Source: Deltaproteobacteria bacterium (GTDB lineage: Bacteria > Desulfobacterota > Binatia > UBA12015). From it: a stretch of 48,377 nt of DNA. This document shows, one piece after another, positions 27,142-34,999 of this stretch. The stretch spans positions 1 to 48,377 of the forward strand of contig VGTK01000016.1 in the NCBI GenBank assembly GCA_016874715.1, written 5' to 3'. Within the stretch, counting starts at the first letter, position 1; the number at the start of each line of letters is the position of its first letter. The position numbers and the translations under genes were made by a program. The notes beneath the pieces were generated by a model. The model was not told the DNA's origin, made no database searches, and worked only from the letters and a program-made list of their open reading frames with translations.

Positions 27142-27627
27142 GTGCCCTCGTTCGACGTGGTCTCGACGGTCGACATGCAGGAGGTCAGCAACGCCCTGCA
27201 GCAGACACGGAAGGAAGTCGAGCAGCGCTACGACTTCAAGGGCTCGAAGACCGAGATCGAGCAGGAGAAGAACGTCATCAAGATCACCTCGGAGAGCGAC
27301 TTCAAGGTGAAGGCGGTGGTCGACGTCCTGCAGTCGAAGCTGATCAAGCGCAACATCAACCTGAAGTCGCTCGAGTACGGCAAGATCGAGCCGGCGGCGG
27401 GTGGTGCCGCGCGTCAGCTGATCACCATTCAGCAGGGGCTCGACACCGACGCGGCTCGCGAGGTCGTCAAGCTGATCAAGGACAGCAAGATCAAGGTGCA
27501 GGCACAGGTGCAGGACGACCAGGTGCGCGTCACGGGCAAGAAGCGTGACGACTTGCAGGCCGTGATCCAGGCGCTGCGCGCGGCCGACTTTCGCCGTCCG
27601 CTGCAGTTCGTGAACATGCGCGACTGA
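27142..27627 (+). CDS. yajQ: YajQ family nucleotide-binding protein
   Basis: A 161-residue YajQ/UPF0234 protein. Some members bind cyclic di-GMP and act with transcription factors; others bind other nucleotides or tRNA, so the role here is open. The canonical N-terminus [31 protein letters not shown] and the C-terminal [12 protein letters not shown] are intact. It begins with GTG 27142 preceded by a strong GGAGGAGA site, 19 bp after lolA. It is probably co-transcribed with lolA and rimO. Confidence 0.95.
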   Translation: MPSFDVVSTVDMQEVSNALQQTRKEVEQRYDFKGSKTEIEQEKNVIKITSESDFKVKAVVDVLQSKLIKRNINLKSLEYGKIEPAAGGAARQLITIQQGLDTDAAREVVKLIKDSKIKVQAQVQDDQVRVTGKKRDDLQAVIQALRAADFRRPLQFVNMRD

Positions 27628-27652
27628 GCGCGCGCAGCGGCGCCCGACGACG

Positions 27653-29041
27653 ATGAAGCACCGGGAAGAGCCAGCGGCCGAGGCGAGGAAGGTCCACTTC
27701 CTGTCGCTGGGCTGCCCGAAGAACCTGGTCGACGGCGAGGTCATGCAGGGCATGCTCGTCGAGGCCGGACACGAGCTGGTCTACGACCCGGCGCAGGCCG
27801 ACGTGCTCGTGGTCAATACCTGCAGCTTCATCGACGAGGCCAAGGAAGAGTCGATCGACGCGATCCTCGACCTGTCGCGCTACAAGCAGGACGGTCGCGC
27901 GAGCCGCCTGATCGTCACCGGCTGCCTCGCCGAGCGCTACGGCACCGTGCTGCGCGAGAGCATGCCCGAGGTCGACGTCTTCGTCGGTACCGGCGACTTC
28001 CTGGCGCTGCCGAAGTTGCTCACGGCGGACGCACCGCGCCCGACGTACGTCGGGGCTCAGCACGTGCTGCCGCCGGGCGATGCGCCGCGCATCCAGGCGA
28101 CGCCGTTCTACACCTCGTTCCTGAAGATCGCGGAAGGCTGCAACCGCACCTGCTCGTTCTGCATCATCCCGAAGATCCGCGGGCGACAGGAGAGCCGCGG
28201 CATCGCGTCGCTCGTCGAGGAGGCTCGCCGGCTCGCCGACTCGGGGGTTCGCGAGCTGAGCCTGATCGCGCAGGACCTGACCAGCTACGGGTCCGACCGC
28301 GCCGACGGCGCGAACCTGACGCGTCTCCTCGAAGCGTTGCTCGAGGTCGACGGCATCGCGTGGTTCCGGCTGCTCTACATGTACCCGCAGCACGTGACCG
28401 ACGAGCTGCTGCGGCTGGTCGCCCGGGAAGAGCGCATCTGCTCGTACCTCGACATGCCGCTGCAGCACGGCAGCGACCGCATGCTGCGCGCCATGCGCCG
28501 CGGTACCGTCGGAGCCGGACGCCGGCTCCGGGAGCTGATCGCGCGCATCCGCGACCGCGTCCCGGGGGTCGTCCTGAGGTCGTCGTTCATCGTCGGCTTC
28601 CCCGGCGAGACCGACGAGGACTTCGCCGAGCTGCTCGACTTTCTCGAGGAGAGCCGCTTCGAGCGCGTCGGCGTGTTCCGCTACTCGCACGAGGAGGGCA
28701 CGGCGGCGCACACGCTTGCCGGGCAGGTGCCGGAGAAGACCAAGGAGGCGCGGCGCGCGCGGGCGATGAAGCTGCAGGCGCGGATCGCGCGCGCGGCGAA
28801 CCTGACCCGGGTGGGGGAGGAGATGGCGGTGCTCGTCTGCGGGCAGCTGGACAACGGGCAGTGGTACGGCCGCACGCAGGGGCAGGCGGCGGACATCGAC
28901 GGCGTCGTGCTGCTGCGCGGGCGCCGCGAGTGGGAGGTGGGGACGATCATGCCCGTGAAGATCACGCGTGCGAGCACGTACGACCTCGAGGCGGCGCCGC
29001 TGTCGCAGTCGTCGACGGGCAAGTCGACGTCGTCGCGCTGA
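27653..29041 (+). CDS. rimO: Ribosomal protein S12 methylthiotransferase
   Basis: A 462-residue radical-SAM enzyme that adds a methylthio group to a conserved aspartate of ribosomal protein S12. The N-terminal UPF0004 domain carries cluster cysteines C21, C57 and C91 (LGCPKN, NTCSFI, TGCLAE). The radical-SAM motif is C163-x3-C167-x2-C170 (GCNRTCSFC). A C-terminal TRAM-like domain begins around residue 375. LGCPKNLVD and the GSDRMLRAMRRG segment separate RimO from MiaB. Starts at ATG 27653, 25 bp after yajQ. Confidence 0.95.
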   Translation: MKHREEPAAEARKVHFLSLGCPKNLVDGEVMQGMLVEAGHELVYDPAQADVLVVNTCSFIDEAKEESIDAILDLSRYKQDGRASRLIVTGCLAERYGTVLRESMPEVDVFVGTGDFLALPKLLTADAPRPTYVGAQHVLPPGDAPRIQATPFYTSFLKIAEGCNRTCSFCIIPKIRGRQESRGIASLVEEARRLADSGVRELSLIAQDLTSYGSDRADGANLTRLLEALLEVDGIAWFRLLYMYPQHVTDELLRLVAREERICSYLDMPLQHGSDRMLRAMRRGTVGAGRRLRELIARIRDRVPGVVLRSSFIVGFPGETDEDFAELLDFLEESRFERVGVFRYSHEEGTAAHTLAGQVPEKTKEARRARAMKLQARIARAANLTRVGEEMAVLVCGQLDNGQWYGRTQGQAADIDGVVLLRGRREWEVGTIMPVKITRASTYDLEAAPLSQSSTGKSTSSR

Positions 29042-29142
29042 AGCATCTGGCGCAATTCTGCGTCGATGGCACGATCGCAGCGTGTCGTGATGCGTTCGCC
29101 GCGCGACGGATCGCCGTCGGTCCGAACGTGGCGAGACAAGAG

Positions 29143-29171
29143 TTGACACAACCACGCGGGGTCCTTAACCT
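29143..29171 (+). promoter_or_regulatory. Sigma-70-type promoter for the dksA-like gene
   Basis: Consensus TTGACA (29143-29148), a 17-bp spacer and TAACCT (29166-29171), 46 bp upstream of the dksA-like ATG. It lies in the 176-bp gap after rimO, so the dksA-like gene is likely transcribed separately from the lolA-yajQ-rimO group. Confidence 0.65.
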
Positions 29172-29217
29172 CCGCCGCGCCGGCGACGATCCGACTTGCC
29201 AGGTGGAATCGGACGAC

Positions 29218-29643
29218 ATGAGAAAGGCTTTCCTGAAGACGGCTCGCGAATCGCTGCTCACCATGCGCAAGCAGGTGGGTGCGGACATCGAGAACGAGAC
29301 CAAGTCGAGCCGCGAGGGCCAGAAGGACGAGGGCATGGATGCCTACGATCTGGCCAGCGAGGAGCGCGATCGCGACATCAGCCTGATTCTCTCGGATCGC
29401 GACCGCGCCAAGCTGCAGGCGATCGACGAGGCCCTCGAGCGCATCAACGCGGGCTCCTATGGCATCTGCGAGGCCTGCGAGCTCGACATCGCCGAGGAGC
29501 GCCTGAAGGCGCTGCCGTTCACCCGCCTCTGCATCAGCTGCCAGGCCGAGCAGGAGCGCGAGGCCAAGCAGCAGCGCCGCATAGACGACGACCGCGGCTA
29601 CCGCCGCTTCGCGGTCGGCGAGACCGACGAAGAGGCCGGCTGA
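29218..29643 (+). CDS. DksA/TraR-type zinc-finger transcription factor
   Basis: A 141-residue protein of the DksA family, which binds RNA polymerase through the secondary channel and modulates stringent-response promoters. An N-terminal coiled-coil arm (about residues 1-75) carries acidic residues in the tip region (EGMDAYDLASEERDRD). A four-cysteine zinc finger follows: C84/C87 and C105/C108 (CEACELDI, CISC). Start ATG 29218 lies behind its own promoter at 29143-29171. The family also contains TraR/YocK-like proteins, so I leave out a gene symbol. The next gene begins 19 bp downstream. Confidence 0.9.
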   Translation: MRKAFLKTARESLLTMRKQVGADIENETKSSREGQKDEGMDAYDLASEERDRDISLILSDRDRAKLQAIDEALERINAGSYGICEACELDIAEERLKALPFTRLCISCQAEQEREAKQQRRIDDDRGYRRFAVGETDEEAG

Positions 29644-29662
29644 GCCTCGGGCGCGCGCCGAG

Positions 29663-31006
29663 GTGCGCGCCGACCTGACGGCGATCTTCGCGGCCGCGCT
29701 CGCGGCCGTCGACCCCTGCCGGCTGCTCACCGCCCGGCTGACGAGGCGAGCCGACCGCCTCCGCATCGATCTCGGCCCCGGTGCGCTCTGGCGGCCCGTG
29801 TCGCGCATCCGTGTTCTGGGAGCGGGGAAGGCAGCCGCCGCGATGGCGCGCGCGTTGGCGGAGGTCTTGCCGGAGGCGTCCGGCGTGGTGATCGCGCCGC
29901 GACCTGCCCGGGGTGGGGCGGATGCGGCCCGCGCGGGCCGCATCCGGATCCTGTACGGGGACCACCCGGTTCCGAGCCGCGCGACCTTCGCGTCGACCGC
30001 GGCTCTGCTCCGGGCACTCGACCGCTTCCCGGCGGACGCGACGGTCCTCTTCCTCCTCAGCGGTGGTGCGTCCGCGTTGCTCGCGGCGCCGGCCCGCGGT
30101 CTGACAAGGGCCGACAAGGTGGCCCTCGGGCGCCACCTGCTGCGCTGCGGCGCCCCGATCGAGGTCATGAACGCCATTCGCAAGCACGTGTCTGCAGTGA
30201 AGGGCGGCCGGCTCGCGCTGCGCGCGGCCCCGCGGGAGGTGGTGACGCTCGCGCTGTCGGACGTGCCGGGCGACGACCTGGCGACGATCGGATCCGGCCC
30301 GACGGTCGCCGATCCCACGACTTTCGCGCAGGCCGCGCGCCACCTGCGGAACGCCGCTCAGGCCGGGCAGCCTGCGCCGGAGAGGGTGCTGCGCTACCTC
30401 GAGGCCGGTGTCCGCGGGCGCGTCGACGAGACGCCAGGCAACGGCGATCCTCGGCTGCGGCGCGCGCGCGCGTTCGTGATCGGCGGCAACGCCACGGCGC
30501 TCGAAGCGGCCCGCCGCTCGGCGACGTCGCTCGGATATGCCGTGCGCGGGCGGCGCGAGCGTCTCGAGGGCGAGGCCGCCGACTGTGCCCGGCGGCTGAT
30601 TGGCCGTTTGCCGCGGGCGCCACGGGTCCCGACCTGCATTCTCGCGGGTGGAGAGACGTTCGTGACCGCCGCCGGCTCCACGGGGGCAGGCGGGCGCTGC
30701 CAGGAGATGGCCCTCGCGGCGGCTCGGGGCCTGGTTGGCACGGGCTGGACGGTGCTGTTCGCTGGCACGGACGGCCGCGACGGGCGGACAGCCGCGGCCG
30801 GCGCCTTCTCGGACGGAACCACCCTCGCTCGGGCCGGCCGTCGCGCGGTCGACCGCGCGCTCCGGCGCCACGACTCGCACCCGTTGCTGCGCGAGCTTGG
30901 CGACGTCGTCAGGACCGGTCCGACCGGGACCAACGTGATGGACGTCGTGGTCGCCCTCCACCCTGGTGCGGGTCGCACCCGCCGGCTCGCGGGAGGGGGG
31001 GCGTGA
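29663..31006 (+). CDS. Glycerate 2-kinase (MOFRL/GckA family)
   Basis: A 447-residue class II glycerate kinase that makes 2-phosphoglycerate from D-glycerate with ATP. Two-domain family architecture: N-terminal RVLGAGKAAAAMA and LLSGGASALLAAP motifs, SDVPGDDLATIGSGPTV in the middle, and a C-terminal MOFRL domain (GAGGRCQEMALAAA, FAGTDGRDG, GPTGTNVMDV). Starts at GTG 29663, 19 bp after the dksA-like gene. It would connect glyoxylate, tartronate or serine-derived glycerate to glycolysis, and could take products of the acid-sugar operon at 6-11 kb (speculative). Confidence 0.92.
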   Translation: MRADLTAIFAAALAAVDPCRLLTARLTRRADRLRIDLGPGALWRPVSRIRVLGAGKAAAAMARALAEVLPEASGVVIAPRPARGGADAARAGRIRILYGDHPVPSRATFASTAALLRALDRFPADATVLFLLSGGASALLAAPARGLTRADKVALGRHLLRCGAPIEVMNAIRKHVSAVKGGRLALRAAPREVVTLALSDVPGDDLATIGSGPTVADPTTFAQAARHLRNAAQAGQPAPERVLRYLEAGVRGRVDETPGNGDPRLRRARAFVIGGNATALEAARRSATSLGYAVRGRRERLEGEAADCARRLIGRLPRAPRVPTCILAGGETFVTAAGSTGAGGRCQEMALAAARGLVGTGWTVLFAGTDGRDGRTAAAGAFSDGTTLARAGRRAVDRALRRHDSHPLLRELGDVVRTGPTGTNVMDVVVALHPGAGRTRRLAGGGA

Positions 31007-31054
31007 GACGCTGTTATGCGCGGGGCCGCGTCGCGTCGGCCACGTAAGCGGATA

Positions 31055-31083
31055 TTGACAGTTTTTTTTGATTCTACTATGGT
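31055..31083 (+). promoter_or_regulatory. Sigma-70-type promoter with an eight-T spacer tract
   Basis: TTGACA (31055-31060), a 17-bp spacer and TATGGT (31078-31083), in an unusually AT-rich island of this GC-rich window. The spacer includes eight consecutive T (31062-31069). It drives the homoserine-kinase-like gene from about 135 nt upstream of its ATG. Confidence 0.65.
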
Positions 31084-31177
31084 CCGCGGCAGTTGAGCCA
31101 CACAAACACCATGTCATCCGCGCCGGAACCGCCGTCCAGGGCGGTCGCCCCCAGCAGGCGGCGTTCGGTTGGTGGGT

Positions 31178-31197
31178 GGTGAGACCCTCTTCTCACC
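31178..31197 (+). promoter_or_regulatory. Hairpin in the 5' leader of the homoserine-kinase-like gene
   Basis: Perfect 7-bp stem GGTGAGA/TCTCACC with a 6-nt loop, 28 bp before the ATG, within a leader of about 135 nt. No T run follows, so it is not an ordinary terminator. I recognise no known riboswitch class; an RNA-level control is possible but unproven. Confidence 0.4.
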
Positions 31198-31225
31198 GTA
31201 GCGTCCGCCAGGTGGTCCCCTCTTC

Positions 31226-32350
31226 ATGAATCACGATTCCCTCGATCCCCACGAGGTTGCCGATCTCGCCGAGGAGTACGCTCTCGGCAAGGTGGCCTCG
31301 GTCACCCCCGCTCCCGTCGCCTGGTCCCGGCGCGGCAATCACCAGACCAACCTCCTTCTCGATGCGTCGCGCGGCAAGGTGATCGTGCGCTTTGACGAGG
31401 TGAAGGGCGAGCTCGACGTGAAGCGGGAGATCGACCTCCTGCTCTACCTGCGCAAGCACGGGTTCCCGTGCCCGCAGCCGCTCGCCGATCGCAAGGGCCG
31501 CCACTACCGCGAGGCACGCGGCGCTTGCATGATCGTCTACAAAAACATCGACGGGAAGCGCCCGAACGTCGACCTGCTCACGATCTCGCAGATCGAGAGC
31601 ATCGGTCGCGCGCTCGCGGACCTGCACGTTCTCGGCAAGGGGTACAAGAAGGGGATCGACAACCGCTTCAGCTTCGAGCGCGTCGCCGACGTCTACGGCG
31701 AGATCCGCGGCAAGCTGCCGAGCTACTTCAAGAAGATCACGCGCACCCTCGACGAAGAGGTCGAGTATCTGGGGAGCTACCTCGAGGGAAAGCTGCCCAA
31801 GGGCGTGATCAACGGTGACCTGTTCGAGGAAAACGTGCTGCTGAAGGGCGACAAGCTCGTCGGCATGCTCGACTTCGAGGCCGCCTGCCGCGGCAAGTTC
31901 ATCTTCGATCTCGCAACTGCGGTGAACGCGGTCTGCTTCACCGACGGCAAGTATGACCTGAAGCGCTTCGAGGCGCTGATCGCCGGCTACGAGTCGGTGC
32001 GCACGCTCTCGCTCGCGGAGTGGGACGCCTTCCCGAACGAGCTCCGCTTCTCGGCGCTGCGGTTCACGGTGACGCGGCTGCGCGACGTGCTTTCGCTGCC
32101 GGACTCCGAGCTCGGCCTCGCGGCGATCACCGAGGAGCGCGGGGCACCGGTCTTGAAGGCCGAGGGGGTGAACGGCTCCGACGATCGCGTCCGGGCCGCA
32201 CGGGCCTTCCAGGAATTCTTCGATCGCCTGTCGATCCTGCGCCGCGAGCGCGACGGTGGCATGGAGCCGATGCTGCTCGCGATGGCCACCGGGTACGACT
32301 ACCGCAAGTACCAGAAGGTGAAGGCGGTCGAGAAGAAGGGTAGCAAGTAG
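31226..32350 (+). CDS. Homoserine kinase-like phosphotransferase (APH fold)
   Basis: A 374-residue aminoglycoside-phosphotransferase-fold kinase, most like class II homoserine kinase (ThrB2), which phosphorylates homoserine for threonine synthesis. An N-terminal lobe (about 20-110) is followed by the catalytic loop INGDLFEEN with D198 and N203 and the metal-binding D216 in MLDFEAACRG. The loop has Asn where many members have His before the catalytic Asp region. No other threonine gene is nearby, so another small-molecule substrate such as choline or a methylthio-sugar cannot be ruled out. It has its own promoter and a structured leader. folE follows after 3 bp. Confidence 0.8.
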   Translation: MNHDSLDPHEVADLAEEYALGKVASVTPAPVAWSRRGNHQTNLLLDASRGKVIVRFDEVKGELDVKREIDLLLYLRKHGFPCPQPLADRKGRHYREARGACMIVYKNIDGKRPNVDLLTISQIESIGRALADLHVLGKGYKKGIDNRFSFERVADVYGEIRGKLPSYFKKITRTLDEEVEYLGSYLEGKLPKGVINGDLFEENVLLKGDKLVGMLDFEAACRGKFIFDLATAVNAVCFTDGKYDLKRFEALIAGYESVRTLSLAEWDAFPNELRFSALRFTVTRLRDVLSLPDSELGLAAITEERGAPVLKAEGVNGSDDRVRAARAFQEFFDRLSILRRERDGGMEPMLLAMATGYDYRKYQKVKAVEKKGSK

Positions 32351-32353
32351 GGC

Positions 32354-32908
32354 GTGGAGCCCTACGTCAAAGCGATCCTCGACGAGCTCGGCGAAGACCC
32401 GGAGCGCGAAGGGCTGCTGAAGACGCCCGCTCGCGTCGCTCGAGCGCTTCGCGAGCTCACCCGCGGCTACAAGCAGGACCCCGAGGCGATCATCAACGGA
32501 GCCCTCTTCACCGAGGACTACTCCGAGATGATCGTCATGAAGGACGTCGACTTCTACTCGATGTGCGAGCACCACATGCTGCCGTTCTTCGGCAAGGCGC
32601 ACATCGCATACCTGCCCAAGGGCAGGATCGTCGGCATCTCGAAGCTCGCGCGTCTCGTGGACGTCTTCGCGCGCCGCCTGCAGGTCCAGGAGCGCATGAC
32701 GACACAGGTCGCGCAGCTCCTCATGGAGAAGCTCGCGCCCGAGGGAGTCGCAGTGGTGGTCGAGGCCGAGCACCTCTGCATGCGCATGCGCGGCGTCGAG
32801 AAGCAGAACTCCTACGTCGTCACCAGCGCGATGCTGGGCGTGTTCCGTGAGAACCAGGAGACGCGAGACGAGTTCATGACGCTGATCGGACACCGCCGGC
32901 GGAGCTGA
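32354..32908 (+). CDS. folE: GTP cyclohydrolase I
   Basis: A 184-residue enzyme that converts GTP to dihydroneopterin triphosphate, the first step of folate (and queuosine) synthesis. Zinc ligands are C71 and H74 (MCEHHMLPF) and C142 (HLCMRMRGV). The [25 protein letters not shown] core is complete. Starts at GTG 32354, immediately after the kinase stop, so it is likely co-transcribed from the promoter at 31055. The 3' flank holds 33-bp repeats derived from the convergent TolC-family gene. Confidence 0.97.
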   Translation: MEPYVKAILDELGEDPEREGLLKTPARVARALRELTRGYKQDPEAIINGALFTEDYSEMIVMKDVDFYSMCEHHMLPFFGKAHIAYLPKGRIVGISKLARLVDVFARRLQVQERMTTQVAQLLMEKLAPEGVAVVVEAEHLCMRMRGVEKQNSYVVTSAMLGVFRENQETRDEFMTLIGHRRRS

Positions 32909-32928
32909 CTGCCGGCGGGCAACCTCGG

Positions 32929-33027
32929 CGCAGAACCCGGCCCACCGCGGCGTGAGCTCGGCACAAAACCTGGCCCACCGCGGCGTGAGCTCAGGTCAGA
33001 ACTTGGCCCACCACGGCGTGATGGTGT
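32929..33027 (+). repeat. Three 33-bp tandem units from the 3' end of the convergent TolC gene
   Basis: The GGCCCACC anchor occurs at 32939, 32972 and 33005, exactly 33 bp apart. The rightmost unit encodes the last codons of the minus-strand TolC-family gene (TPWWAKF-stop). The other two units repeat that stretch beyond the stop with a few substitutions. The units fill most of the 87 bp between folE and the TolC gene. The arrangement parallels the trxB 3'-end array at 13335-13553. Confidence 0.85.
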
Positions 33028-34831
33028 TGCCGCGGTCGGCGACGGCGACGTTGTAGCGGTCGAGTAGCGTGCCCTGCGCGCGGTCGAGTGCCGCGAGCGA
33101 GGTGTTGTAGTCGATGACCGCCTGGATCTCCGAGAGCCGCGCGCGTGCCACCTGTTCCTGGAAGAGCAGCAGGTCGGTCGTCGTCACCATGCCGACGTCG
33201 TAGCGCTTGGTCTGGTTGCGCAGGTTCTCCTCGCTGAGCTCGCGGGCGACGCGCGTCTGGTCGATGCGCTGCAGGTTCGAGATCACGTCGCCGACGGTCT
33301 GTCCGACGTCCAGGGCGACCTCCGACACCGTCTGTCGGTAGCTGAACAGCGCCTGCTGCTCCTGGATCCTGCTCTGCGTGACCGCGGACTCCGCCGCCGC
33401 GTTGCCGATCGGGATCTCGATGCGCACGCCGCCCTGGTACGAGTAGGTCTGGCCCTCGAACATGCGACCGAGGGCGTCCGAGTACGAGCCGCCGAACGGG
33501 CTCACGAGGACCACGGACGGGTCGTCCGGGCTCACCACGGGTCTCGGGTTGCCGCTCAGCGAGTTGATTCCGTACGCGCCGTAGAGGTCGAGTCTCGGCA
33601 GCAGCTGGTTCTTGTTGAGCGCGACGTTGAGCTCGTTGGTCTTGAGAGACAGGCGAGCCGCGAGGATCTCGTAGCGCTTCTCCATCGCGATCGAGAGCGA
33701 GCGCTCGTAGTCGGGATGGACGCGATCGACCATCGGGCGGTCCACCGGCTCCACCGGACGCGGGAACGCTCTCGGGTCGCCCCCGTTCGGAACGAACACC
33801 ACCTGGCGCAGCGTGCGCCGCGCCTGGTTGAACGCGTTGGTCGCGACGATGACCTCTTCCTCGCGGCGGGCGGCCTCGGCCTCGCTCTCCTTGATCGCGA
33901 CCGGAGGAAGAACGCCGACGTCCACGCGGACCTGGTTGTCGCGGACGGTCTGCCGCGCGAGCTCCAGCGAGCTCTCCAGCACGGTCAGCTGCTCGGTGAG
34001 GCGCACCACGTTCCAGTACGCCGTCACCACCTGCGCGATGAAGCTCGCGACGTTCGCGCGGTACTGCTCGATCGCGGCGTCGGTTGCGGCCTCCGCGATG
34101 CGGATGTTGAGGCGAGAGAAGTAGAGGCCGAAGCCGCGCAGCAGCGGCTGGTTGAGGCTCAGCAACGCCTCGGGGGTGTACTGCGGGGACAGGCTCTGGA
34201 ACACGGAGTCCGTGGTGAGCCGGTTGTTCAGCCAGTCGAGCCGCAGCGTCGCGCCCGACAGCAGGCGCTTCCGGCCGAAGAAGTCCCAGTTGCGATTGCT
34301 CGTCCCGAGCAGGGTCGCACCCTGCAGGACGGACCCGGCCGGCACCTTGCGACTATCGAGATTGAGGTCGCTGCCGAGCACGGGATCGAAGTCGGCCTGT
34401 GCTGCCAGGATGCCCGCGTTCTGGATTGCCGGTGTGAGCGATTGGCTGATGAGCCCGGGGTTGTTCTGCACCGCGGCCAGCACCGCCTCGCGCAGCGTGA
34501 GCCGCGCCGGCGTGACGGCGAACACCGAGCCGACGTCCGGCGCGCCCGGGAGCGGGCCGACGGGCGGCTCGTACTGCGCGCGCAGCGTTTCCCAGATGGA
34601 AGGAACGCGCTCCGCCTCCGCGAGCACCTCGGCGCTCGCGCCGGGCACCGTGTCGTCCCGGGTCACCGCGAGCACCTCGGCTTCGGGGGCCCCAGCGGCC
34701 GGGGGAAGCGCTGCGTGATCCGCGTCCTCCGCGATCGCGACGGTGGCGGTGCCTGCGACGTGGAAGGTCAGCGTGACGGCGGCGGCGAGTGCCCGTGCCG
34801 CTCGCGCACGCATCGTGGAACCGCGCACCAT
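32996..34831 (-). CDS. TolC-family outer-membrane protein
   Basis: A 611-residue TolC-like outer-membrane channel component for type I secretion or efflux, with the family repeats of long amphipathic helices (SFIAQVVTAYWNVVRLTEQL; QQALFSYRQTVSEVALDVG). A signal peptide ends near AIAEDA. A 100-residue Pro/Glu/Ala-rich N-terminal extension precedes the channel domain. ATG 34831 is the longest start. A second Met at 34813 begins a tidier signal peptide, and the predicted promoter would place the transcript start at about 34830, so the mRNA may be leaderless or begin at the second Met. No inner-membrane partner lies beside it. The C-terminus is duplicated downstream as 33-bp repeats. Confidence 0.88.
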   Translation of the reverse strand: MVRGSTMRARAARALAAAVTLTFHVAGTATVAIAEDADHAALPPAAGAPEAEVLAVTRDDTVPGASAEVLAEAERVPSIWETLRAQYEPPVGPLPGAPDVGSVFAVTPARLTLREAVLAAVQNNPGLISQSLTPAIQNAGILAAQADFDPVLGSDLNLDSRKVPAGSVLQGATLLGTSNRNWDFFGRKRLLSGATLRLDWLNNRLTTDSVFQSLSPQYTPEALLSLNQPLLRGFGLYFSRLNIRIAEAATDAAIEQYRANVASFIAQVVTAYWNVVRLTEQLTVLESSLELARQTVRDNQVRVDVGVLPPVAIKESEAEAARREEEVIVATNAFNQARRTLRQVVFVPNGGDPRAFPRPVEPVDRPMVDRVHPDYERSLSIAMEKRYEILAARLSLKTNELNVALNKNQLLPRLDLYGAYGINSLSGNPRPVVSPDDPSVVLVSPFGGSYSDALGRMFEGQTYSYQGGVRIEIPIGNAAAESAVTQSRIQEQQALFSYRQTVSEVALDVGQTVGDVISNLQRIDQTRVARELSEENLRNQTKRYDVGMVTTTDLLLFQEQVARARLSEIQAVIDYNTSLAALDRAQGTLLDRYNVAVADRGNTITPWWAKF

Positions 34832-34836
34832 TCATG

Positions 34837-34865
34837 CGGGTATCGACAGCGCCAAAAGTTGTCAA
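34837..34865 (-). promoter_or_regulatory. Candidate promoter of the TolC-family gene
   Basis: On the minus strand, TTGACA (34860-34865), a 17-bp spacer and TACCCG (34837-34842). The -35 is consensus and the -10 is weak. The distance puts transcription start at the ATG itself or a few bases before it. The rest of the 168-bp divergent gap shows no other clear signal. Confidence 0.5.
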
Positions 34866-34999
34866 CTCGCCGCGACGCACGTTTCTCCGGTCGTGGGCGG
34901 CGTTCGACCCGCGCGCGCGCAGGGCGCCGGGAGTGCGGACACGCGCATCCCGGCCGCGGAACGATTGCTCCTGCCGATCTCAGTGGTACCGTCAGCCCG

